From: Mollicutes bacterium
GTDB taxonomy: Bacteria; Bacillota_I; Bacilli_A; Izemoplasmatales; Izemoplasmataceae
Length of the DNA: 7,200 nucleotides
Direction of reading: 5' to 3'
NCBI GenBank assembly: GCA_003552275.1
Contig: PUKL01000013.1
Span: 1 to 7,200, forward strand
Shown here: positions 1-4,614 of the stretch, one piece after another
How the letters are laid out: each line of letters starts with the position of its first letter
How positions within the stretch are numbered: the stretch's first letter is position 1
Position numbers and translations under genes: made by a program
The notes under the pieces: generated by a model
Told to the model about the DNA's origin: nothing
Databases searched by the model: none
Seen by the model: only the letters and a program-made list of their open reading frames with translations

Positions 1-379
1 GAACCGTGTCGGCATCGACGGTCTTTTCGAGTTTGGCGGGGAAGGGGAGCGTGAAAGCTTTTTCGGTCTTTCTTTCGTCCGTATCGTGGATGTAGTAACT
101 CTGACGGAACTCCTCTTTGAGAGCCTTCTCCTCCTTCTTCGTCTTTTGAAGGTTGAGGAGGATCCTTTTTTCATCCAAGAAGAGGTAGTCGTTGTTCTTG
201 CCGAGAGAGAGTGTTTTTTTGCGACCTTGTTTGTCGGCGAGATGGAGCGTGTGGCGGTATTCGTTCTTTTCTCTTTTCGCCACGGCGGACAAGAACGCAT
301 AACGGGTCTCTTCGGGTGATGTTTGCAAGTTGCCCAAAAAACGGTAGTCGAGGAACTTCTCGAGCGTGATGTTTTTCAT
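1..379 (-). CDS. Probable S9-family (prolyl oligopeptidase-like) serine peptidase, N-terminal part only
   Basis: An open frame reads from ATG at 379 down to the window edge with no stop, giving about 126 residues that begin MKNITLEKFLDYRFLGNL. The start is supported by an AAAGGA ribosome binding site at 387-392, 7 nt away. The pattern 'hydrophobic start, FLGNLQTSPEE, then AFLSAV, then a charged stretch, then LHLAD, then a short basic turn' resembles the start of the N-terminal beta-propeller of S9 acylaminoacyl/prolyl oligopeptidase-type enzymes of Gram-positive bacteria. The catalytic alpha/beta-hydrolase domain (Ser-Asp-His) would lie outside the window, so activity cannot be judged. No signal peptide is visible, so it is probably cytoplasmic and would degrade oligopeptides. 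The middle of the fragment is rich in Lys and Glu (KTKKEEKALKEEF). The frame is certain; the family call rests on resemblance of the N-terminus only. Confidence 0.62.
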   Translation of the reverse strand, partial: MKNITLEKFLDYRFLGNLQTSPEETRYAFLSAVAKREKNEYRHTLHLADKQGRKKTLSLGKNNDYLFLDEKRILLNLQKTKKEEKALKEEFRQSYYIHDTDERKTEKAFTLPFPAKLEKTVDADTV

Positions 380-386
380 TGTGCCA

Positions 387-392
387 TCCTTT
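387..392 (-). promoter_or_regulatory. Ribosome binding site of the S9-like peptidase
   Basis: On the minus strand AAAGGA (within AGAAAGGATGG) lies 7 nt before the ATG at 379. This fixes the start of the partial peptidase gene, which has no stop inside the window. Confidence 0.6.
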
Positions 393-423
393 CTCCGATC
401 CCCGCTTCAAACACGAAGACCGC

Positions 424-468
424 ATTGTATTCATTTTCCATTGTAGCAGAAATCACCGCGAGGATGAA
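424..468 (-). promoter_or_regulatory. Possible promoter(s) of the S9-like peptidase
   Basis: Two TACAAT -10 candidates occur on the minus strand, at 424-429 and 440-445, 16 bp apart. With 17-bp spacers their -35 boxes would be TTTCTG (447-452) and TTCATC (463-468), both weak. Either would start transcription about 35-55 nt before the ATG at 379. The upstream one overlaps the T-rich tail of the terminator of the preceding gene. The boxes are visible; which one is used is unknown. Confidence 0.35.
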
Positions 469-496
469 AAGAAGGGCACAAAATGAACCGCCCTTC
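467..496 (-). terminator. Rho-independent terminator of the PfkB kinase gene
   Basis: A perfect 7-bp inverted repeat, GAAGGGC (471-477) and GCCCTTC (490-496), encloses a 12-nt loop. It begins 27 nt after the kinase stop codon. Read on the minus strand, the stem is followed by TTTT (467-470) and can be lengthened by A-T and G-T pairs. On the plus strand no T-run follows, so the direction is minus. Confidence 0.6.
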
Positions 497-522
497 TCTC
501 CTCGTGTACGGAATATCGCCTT

Positions 523-1422
523 TCATCCGGAGGGGATGCGTTTGGCGAGTCTTGCTTCGGTCAAGCCCGGATGCACACTCTCTGCCGTTTCGAGACTGAA
601 AGAGGCCAGCGCGATTCCGAGCGGGAGGGGGGATTGTCCGAGTGCTTCCGCATAGGCGAGACCGGCGGTGAAAGCATCTCCCGCCCCGGTGGTGTTGACA
701 ACCGGGACCTGCAAGGCGGGGAGCTTTCGCACACCTTGTGCATCCGATAGAAGCGCCCCCTCCGCCCCCATGGTCACCGCGATACGATACACACCGGCTT
801 GATGCGACCGCTGCAAGGTTTCCTGCAAGGAATCATCATGGTCGGTGGGCGTCTCTGCCAAGGTCGAAAGTTCGTCGCGATTCAATTTCAAAGTGTGGAT
901 TTTTCCGAGATAAGGCTTCAACCGTCTCACTCTGGCCAAAGAGACCGCATCGACGAACACCTTGGAAGCCGTCTTTGTCACATAGTCGATCGCTTCCTCT
1001 GCGAGATTCGTGTCGATGACGACCACGGCCGCCTCTTTCATCAGTTTCTCATGTTTCTGCAGGGAATCTTTTGTCAATGAAGCCAAGGCCTCCATGTCGT
1101 TCAGGGCCAGAAACATGTCTTTTTGCGCATCATGGATCGCGAGATAGACGGGGGTGCGCGCGGCTTTCTCCGCATGCAGAACGACGCCGAGTTTTTCGAG
1201 TCTTCCCTTGATCATTTCCCCGAAGGAGTCCTCCCCCAAAACAGTGATGAAACCGACGGACACCGAAAGGCGGGCGAGATTCTCGACGATGTTCCTGCCG
1301 ACACCGCCGTGAGAGATGTGGACACGACCCGGGTTGGAATCCCGTTCCACGAGTCTTTCTCGGGGAACCCCCATGATGTCGATGTTGCTGGCGCCGACGA
1401 CGAGGATGTCTTTTTTCTCCAT
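523..1422 (-). CDS. PfkB-family carbohydrate/nucleoside kinase, pseudouridine kinase-like
   Basis: A 299-residue protein, the normal size for ribokinase-like PfkB kinases, which transfer the ATP gamma-phosphate to a sugar or nucleoside hydroxyl in the cytoplasm. Visible motifs: the N-terminal strand VVGASNIDIMG (8-18); DSNPG followed by GGVGRN (28-44), the substrate-lid signature that is particularly PsuK-like; NRDE, the NxxE metal-site motif; TMGAEGALL near the ATP site; and NTTGAGDAF (243-251), the anion hole with catalytic base Asp249. An in-frame ATG six codons upstream (1440) exists, but the GGAGGTG site sits 5 nt before the ATG at 1422, so that start is preferred. The gene has its own promoter and terminator. 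Pseudouridine salvage would need the partner glycosidase PsuG, which is not in this window, so the substrate could be another nucleoside or sugar. Family call is firm; substrate is inference. Confidence 0.87.
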   Translation of the reverse strand: MEKKDILVVGASNIDIMGVPRERLVERDSNPGRVHISHGGVGRNIVENLARLSVSVGFITVLGEDSFGEMIKGRLEKLGVVLHAEKAARTPVYLAIHDAQKDMFLALNDMEALASLTKDSLQKHEKLMKEAAVVVIDTNLAEEAIDYVTKTASKVFVDAVSLARVRRLKPYLGKIHTLKLNRDELSTLAETPTDHDDSLQETLQRSHQAGVYRIAVTMGAEGALLSDAQGVRKLPALQVPVVNTTGAGDAFTAGLAYAEALGQSPLPLGIALASFSLETAESVHPGLTEARLAKRIPSG

Positions 1423-1427
1423 ACACG

Positions 1428-1434
1428 CACCTCC
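1428..1434 (-). promoter_or_regulatory. Ribosome binding site that sets the kinase start
   Basis: GGAGGTG on the minus strand, 5 nt before the ATG at 1422. It lies inside the reading frame opened by the earlier ATG at 1440, which argues against that longer version. Confidence 0.75.
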
Positions 1435-1445
1435 GTTCATCCTTC

Positions 1446-1474
1446 ATTGTACGCCCAAACCGCAGTGGAAACAA
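1446..1474 (-). promoter_or_regulatory. Sigma-A-type promoter of the PfkB kinase gene
   Basis: On the minus strand, -35 TTGTTT (1469-1474), a spacer of exactly 17 bp, and -10 TACAAT (1446-1451), ending 23 bp before the ATG at 1422. The -10 matches five of six consensus bases and the -35 matches the conserved TTG. The implied leader is short but contains the ribosome binding site. Confidence 0.6.
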
Positions 1475-1526
1475 CTCCTCCGTCACCCATCACTCTGTCC
1501 GCAAGAAATCCATGACGAATTTTCGC

Positions 1527-1554
1527 TTGCGTCTTGGGGATTTTTCCGTATAAT
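1527..1554 (+). promoter_or_regulatory. Sigma-A-type promoter of the glycosylase gene
   Basis: -35 TTGCGT (1527-1532), a 16-bp spacer, and a perfect -10 TATAAT (1549-1554). Transcription should begin near 1561. That is on top of the first in-frame ATG (1562) and about 37 nt before the preferred start at 1598. It is divergent from the kinase promoter, with 52 bp between the two -35 boxes. Confidence 0.7.
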
Positions 1555-1597
1555 GTAGATAATGTCCAAGATCCCGACAGAAAGAGCGGGTGATGCG

Positions 1598-2179
1598 ATG
1601 GATGCCTGTGTGAAGTTGAAAGAAGAAATCCGTGCTTGCAGGGAGTGCAGAGAGCGTTTCGGCCATGAGCCCAATCCCGTCCTCAGAGGAAAGCCCCATG
1701 CGCCCATCATGCACATCTCGCAAGCCCCCTCCATCCATGTCCATCGGACGGGCCTCCCCTTCAACGACAAAAGCGGTCACACCCTCCGGAAAGAATGGTA
1801 CGGCATCTCCGATGAGACTTTCTATGACGAGAACAAGTTCTACATCACCACGGCGGGTAAGTGCTATCCCGGCAAAAATCCTTCCGGCGGCGACAAGAAA
1901 CCGCCGAAGATCTGTGCGGATCTCTGGCTCGGCAAAGAGCTCGCCGCAGTCGAGAACGAGCTCTATCTCATCGTCGGCAAAGCCGCGAGCGAACATTTCT
2001 TTCCGGGTGTCCCCTTGAAAGAGCTCATCATGAAAGATTGGACCATCCGCGGGAAAGAGGCCTTCGTCCTCCCACATCCGTCGCCGCTCAACGTCAAGAT
2101 GTTCAAGGACCATCCGGCGTTCTTCGACGACAGACTTCCCCTAATACGAAAAAGGATCCATGACATCTTGGGCCTTTGA
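1598..2179 (+). CDS. Uracil-DNA glycosylase family protein, four-cysteine Fe-S type
   Basis: A 193-residue protein of the UDG superfamily, which removes uracil or other damaged bases from DNA in base-excision repair. Seen: Cys14-x2-Cys17 at the N-terminus, then Cys89 and Cys106, a spacing like the [4Fe-4S] ligands of family 4/5 glycosylases; motif 1 SQAPS (41-45), with GLPFNDKSG (52-60) of the uracil pocket; YITTAGKCYPGK (82-93); and motif 2 HPSPLN (160-165). Family-4 enzymes usually have an Asn where Thr85 stands, and an acidic residue after GEAPG that is not obvious here, so specificity may differ from true uracil excision. The ATG at 1562 would add 12 residues but falls at the predicted transcription start. 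The start at 1598 has AGCGGGTGAT in front (close to AGGAGGTGAT) and is chosen. The gene is probably co-transcribed with the transporter 57 bp downstream. Confidence 0.83.
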   Translation: MDACVKLKEEIRACRECRERFGHEPNPVLRGKPHAPIMHISQAPSIHVHRTGLPFNDKSGHTLRKEWYGISDETFYDENKFYITTAGKCYPGKNPSGGDKKPPKICADLWLGKELAAVENELYLIVGKAASEHFFPGVPLKELIMKDWTIRGKEAFVLPHPSPLNVKMFKDHPAFFDDRLPLIRKRIHDILGL

Positions 2180-2210
2180 CGGTCCGTACATGACGCACCG
2201 TCCGGACCGT
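2178..2210. repeat. Inverted repeat with two competing pairings between glycosylase and transporter
   Basis: ACGGTCCG (2179-2186) is perfectly complementary to CGGACCGT (2203-2210), giving 8 bp around a 16-nt loop. The same left arm can instead pair GACGGT (2178-2183) with ACCGTC (2197-2202). The structure starts within the TGA stop of the glycosylase and ends 14 nt before the transporter's ribosome binding site. No T-run follows, so it is not an ordinary intrinsic terminator. It may stabilise or attenuate the mRNA, or be a protein-binding site. Confidence 0.5.
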
Positions 2211-2224
2211 GTAAAACATACTCC

Positions 2225-2230
2225 GAGGAG
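2225..2230 (+). promoter_or_regulatory. Ribosome binding site of the MFS transporter
   Basis: GAGGAG, 6 nt before the ATG at 2237. It confirms the transporter start. No convincing promoter is seen in 2180-2236: TTGACG at 2176-2181 looks like a -35 but no -10 lies at a proper distance. Confidence 0.75.
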
Positions 2231-2236
2231 AAAGAC

Positions 2237-3400
2237 ATGAGAACTTTCACACTGCTTGTATTCGGGTTCATCTTGATGCTTTTTTCGGGCATCGTCTATA
2301 GTTGGAGCGTCTTCCGTGTGGAAGTGGAGACAATCTATGGAGCGAGCGCTCTTCAAAGCGGCCTTCCTTACATGACCTCGCTCTTTTTCTATGCCTTGAG
2401 CATGGTTGTCACCGGACGCTTCCTCACCTTGGGCAACACACGGAAAATCACTCTCATTGGTGCGCTTTTCATCGCAGCGGGATGGTTCTTGTCCGCCGTG
2501 AGCTCCTCGCTTCTCGCTTTGACGCTGAGCTATGGTGTCTTCATCGGCATCGGGGTGGGTATGATCTATGGCGTGCCGATTCTCATCTTGAACCAGACGA
2601 GTGAACGAAGCGGTCTCGACACGGGCATCGTCTTGTCCGGTTTCGGGGCGAGTCCGCTTGTGAGTGCTCCGTTGATCCATTTCGCGATTGCGCGCATCAA
2701 TCTTTTCGGAACCTTCTTCGCCTTGGGACTGGCGTCCATCTTGGTGCTTGGTCCGATGATTCTCTTCCTGAAAAGTGACACTGTGGATTCACATGGACCC
2801 GTGCAATCAGTCGAACGACCGTTCTCCCCCCGCTTGTTTCTGATGCTCTATGGACTGTTCTTCATCGCCACGGCTGTCGGCTTGAGCGTGATCGGCCTCA
2901 CCTATCGAATCGGCGTCGTGAACTACGGTTTCACGGAAAACCGGGTGGTCGTCGCCATGGCCGCTTTCGCTTTGTTGAACGGAATCGCGCGTCCTTTCTT
3001 CGGTTTTCTCGTCGACAGGAAAGGCTTTTTCTTCGCCGGCGCAGGGAGCGTTCTCCTCATGCTTCTGGCGGCGGCGGTGTCTTTGTTGAACGGAGGAGAG
3101 TCCTTCTATCTCTTTGCCGTCGGAACCGGGCTCTTTTGGTTCAATCTGGGAGCGTGGCTCGCGATGGTCCCCGCGGCCATCAAGCAGTTCTTCGGCACCA
3201 CCCACTATGCGAAGCGCTACGGATTGATGTTTTCCGCCTACGGTCTCGGTGCCATCTTCGGCACCGTCACCAGCGGCATCATCCTCGATTTCTACACGAC
3301 GACGATTTCTCTCTATCTCGCGATCCTCGCCTTCGTGATCTGCATTCTATTCATGATTGCCTCCTTGAAAAAACAGAAGCGGGCAATCCGGTCCGTGTGA
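2237..3400 (+). CDS. MFS transporter, oxalate/formate-antiporter-like (OFA) group
   Basis: A 387-residue integral membrane protein with about 12 hydrophobic segments in two halves, as expected for the major facilitator superfamily. The first helix (about 4-26) ends in SGIVYSWSVF, a hallmark of the OFA-type group that exchanges or takes up small organic anions such as oxalate, formate or other monocarboxylates. Motif-A-like loops follow helix 2 (GRFLTLGNTRK, 60-70) and helix 8 (RPFFGFLVDRKG, 252-263). A hydrophilic central loop (about 177-195, with SDTVDSHGP) separates the halves. The C-terminus is short and basic (LKKQKRAIRSV). The true substrate cannot be read from sequence. The protein is somewhat shorter than many OFA members but shows no sign of truncation. 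It follows the glycosylase on the same strand and ends in its own strong terminator; no oxalate or formate metabolism gene is nearby. Confidence 0.85.
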   Translation: MRTFTLLVFGFILMLFSGIVYSWSVFRVEVETIYGASALQSGLPYMTSLFFYALSMVVTGRFLTLGNTRKITLIGALFIAAGWFLSAVSSSLLALTLSYGVFIGIGVGMIYGVPILILNQTSERSGLDTGIVLSGFGASPLVSAPLIHFAIARINLFGTFFALGLASILVLGPMILFLKSDTVDSHGPVQSVERPFSPRLFLMLYGLFFIATAVGLSVIGLTYRIGVVNYGFTENRVVVAMAAFALLNGIARPFFGFLVDRKGFFFAGAGSVLLMLLAAAVSLLNGGESFYLFAVGTGLFWFNLGAWLAMVPAAIKQFFGTTHYAKRYGLMFSAYGLGAIFGTVTSGIILDFYTTTISLYLAILAFVICILFMIASLKKQKRAIRSV

Positions 3401-3405
3401 ACAGC

Positions 3406-3439
3406 TGTGTCCTCCGCTCTGAGCGGAGGACACATTTTT
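3406..3439 (+). terminator. Strong rho-independent terminator of the transporter
   Basis: A perfect 13-bp stem, TGTGTCCTCCGCT (3406-3418) with AGCGGAGGACACA (3422-3434), has a 3-nt loop and is followed directly by TTTTT (3435-3439). It starts 6 nt after the stop codon. On the minus strand no T-run follows the stem, so it acts mainly for the plus strand. Confidence 0.93.
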
Positions 3440-3503
3440 CTATCGGATTCACCGTTTACATATTGTGGAACACTTCTTTTGAAGAGCGAAAGCGAGACAC
3501 CCA

Positions 3504-3521
3504 CCGGATATTTTTATCCGG
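3504..3521. repeat. Hairpin spanning the stop codon of the nitrilase-family gene
   Basis: CCGGATA (3504-3510) and TATCCGG (3515-3521) form a 7-bp perfect stem with a 4-nt loop. The TAA stop (3514-3516) lies at the loop edge. Neither strand shows a T-run after the stem, so it is not a classic terminator. It may protect the 3' end of the mRNA or assist termination for the minus-strand gene, for which no other terminator is visible in 3435-3513. Confidence 0.45.
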
Positions 3522-4317
3522 ACGAATCCAAAAACGAGGCGAGGTCTTTGTTGTGTTTGGCTCTCTCTTTGCGCATGCTTTTAGAAAGGGGGGATATGTC
3601 CCGTGAAAAAGCTTCGAGGTCGACATCGACGATGTCGACTTTCGCTTTGCGCTTGGCACGAGACATGACTTTACCATAGCCGTCCAGCACCATGCTGTTT
3701 CCGCGGAAGGGCTCTCTGACGGCTTTGATGATCTCTTCTCCCGTGCGGTTGGCCAACACGAGGGGGATGCTGTTTTCGAGAGCGCGAACCTTCGCCACAT
3801 CGACCGACCAGGGGCCGCCGAAATTGGCCGGGCAGCAGATGACATCCGCGCCCTTGTCGGCGAGCACCCGGCACATCTCGGGAAACCAGATGTCAAAGCA
3901 GATGGCGATGCCGATCCGGATACCGCACGCTTCGACAACATCCACCCTGTCGCCCGCGGTGAAGATGTCCTCCGTCTCGGTGAGATGCATTTTCCGTTGT
4001 TTGCCCTTGACACCCGTCTCGTCGATGACATACGCCGTGTTGTAGAGTTTCTTGTTTTCCAGCTCCGACATGCCGACAACGAGGATGAGTGCATGTTTCT
4101 TTGCCAGTTCACAGAGCCTCGCAAGCGCTTCGTCGCGCACTTTCTTTTCCGACATGGCGGCGAGTTCTTCCTTCTTCTCGAAGAAATACCCCGTCAATGC
4201 GAGTTCCGGAAGCGCCACAAGGTCGGCTTCGATACCCGAAAGCATTTTCTCGATCGTCTGCAGGTTCGCCTCTATATCCTTGTATCGCACGGCATATTGG
4301 CAATAGCCGATTCTCAT
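3514..4317 (-). CDS. Carbon-nitrogen hydrolase (nitrilase superfamily amidase)
   Basis: A 267-residue cytoplasmic hydrolase of typical size for the omega-amidase / carbamoylputrescine amidase / NIT branches, which cleave C-N bonds of amides with a Glu-Lys-Cys triad. All three residues are present with their family contexts: Glu38 in LPELALTGY (36-44), Lys109 in RKMHLTE (108-114) and Cys140 in ICFDIWFPE (139-147). The motif PANFGG follows the nucleophile. The frame opens with GTG (4329), then ATG at 4323 and ATG at 4317. The last is chosen because MRIGYCQ matches the usual start of the family (short strand ending in Q), with a G-rich stretch about 6 nt before it, although this ribosome binding site is poor and 4323 is possible. 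Substrate is not predictable. The gene is convergent with the transporter and has its own promoter, so joint function is not indicated. Confidence 0.88.
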   Translation of the reverse strand: MRIGYCQYAVRYKDIEANLQTIEKMLSGIEADLVALPELALTGYFFEKKEELAAMSEKKVRDEALARLCELAKKHALILVVGMSELENKKLYNTAYVIDETGVKGKQRKMHLTETEDIFTAGDRVDVVEACGIRIGIAICFDIWFPEMCRVLADKGADVICCPANFGGPWSVDVAKVRALENSIPLVLANRTGEEIIKAVREPFRGNSMVLDGYGKVMSRAKRKAKVDIVDVDLEAFSRDISPLSKSMRKERAKHNKDLASFLDSSG

Positions 4318-4380
4318 CTGCATCCCCACTCTCTCGATAGGTCATATGATGGTCTCTCTTCGTACTTTCCGACACCATTC

Positions 4381-4409
4381 ATTGTACCTCATCGTGAATG
4401 TTTCGGAAA
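4381..4409 (-). promoter_or_regulatory. Likely promoter of the nitrilase-family gene
   Basis: On the minus strand, -10 TACAAT (4381-4386) and a weak -35 TTTCCG (4404-4409) are separated by 17 bp. The predicted start gives a leader of about 55-60 nt. The -10 has the same TACAATG sequence found upstream of the kinase and the peptidase. The -35 overlaps the strong plus-strand ribosome binding site of the small ORF described separately. Confidence 0.45.
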
Positions 4410-4546
4410 GGAGGAATCCATGCGCAAAGACATCTTGCGGCCATCCCGGTCAATAAGAACGACCGCGACGGCGTCTTCCGCCTCCTCGGCGATTATGGAC
4501 ACGGCCCGACAAGCAGCAGCTATGGAAACCTTCCGAAAGCATACAG
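4407..4546 (+). pseudogene. Small frame-broken ORF with a very strong ribosome binding site
   Basis: AAAGGAGG (4407-4414) lies 5 nt before ATG 4420, an almost ideal translation start. The frame from this ATG begins MRKDIL but then turns into Arg/Ser/Thr/Ala-rich sequence typical of an off-frame read. Another frame, open from about 4437, reads AAIPVNKNDRDGVFRLLGDY and on through SSSYGNLPKAYRN, with the C/G-ending codons used by the neighbouring genes. A single -1 shift after codon 6 (near 4437) would join them. I therefore read it as a short gene or remnant with a one-base loss (or a sequencing error). It runs into the terminator hairpin at 4547, so the original 3' end may also be lost. No family is recognised and no clear plus-strand promoter is seen. 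Apart from this and the nitrilase promoter, I see nothing in 4330-4546. Confidence 0.35.
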
Positions 4547-4579
4547 AAACACCCCCGATGGAAAAATCGGGGGTGTTTT
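4547..4579. terminator. Bidirectional-looking terminator downstream of the lipoprotein gene
   Basis: A 13-bp perfect stem with a CCCCC/GGGGG core: AAACACCCCCGAT (4547-4559) with ATCGGGGGTGTTT (4566-4578), loop GGAAAA. On the minus strand it begins 37 nt after the lipoprotein stop and its stem ends in TTT followed by CTGT. On the plus strand it ends in TTTT (4576-4579), so it could also stop a transcript of the small ORF at 4420. It most likely serves the lipoprotein gene. Confidence 0.8.
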
Positions 4580-4614
4580 GCTTATGGGGATATATGTGCA
4601 GATCATTCGATTCT

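Noticed and set aside
86..434. Short open frames on both strands over the first 430 bases
   Set aside because: They overlap the S9-like N-terminal frame, which has a good ribosome binding site and a family-like sequence. The alternatives are low-complexity or Arg-rich off-frame reads.
1490..2113. A 207-codon minus-strand frame opposite the glycosylase
   Set aside because: The plus strand carries conserved UDG motifs, a perfect TATAAT promoter and a plausible ribosome binding site. The minus frame shows no recognisable domain and is a shadow.
2807..3205. A 132-codon minus-strand frame within the transporter gene
   Set aside because: It is hydrophilic, Glu/Gln/His-rich and antisense to transmembrane codons, with no motif and no translation signals. 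It is a shadow of the transporter.
4318..4380. A possible riboswitch in the leader of the nitrilase-family gene
   Set aside because: The leader predicted from the -10 box is only about 60 nt long and I see no stable nested stems or known riboswitch core in it.
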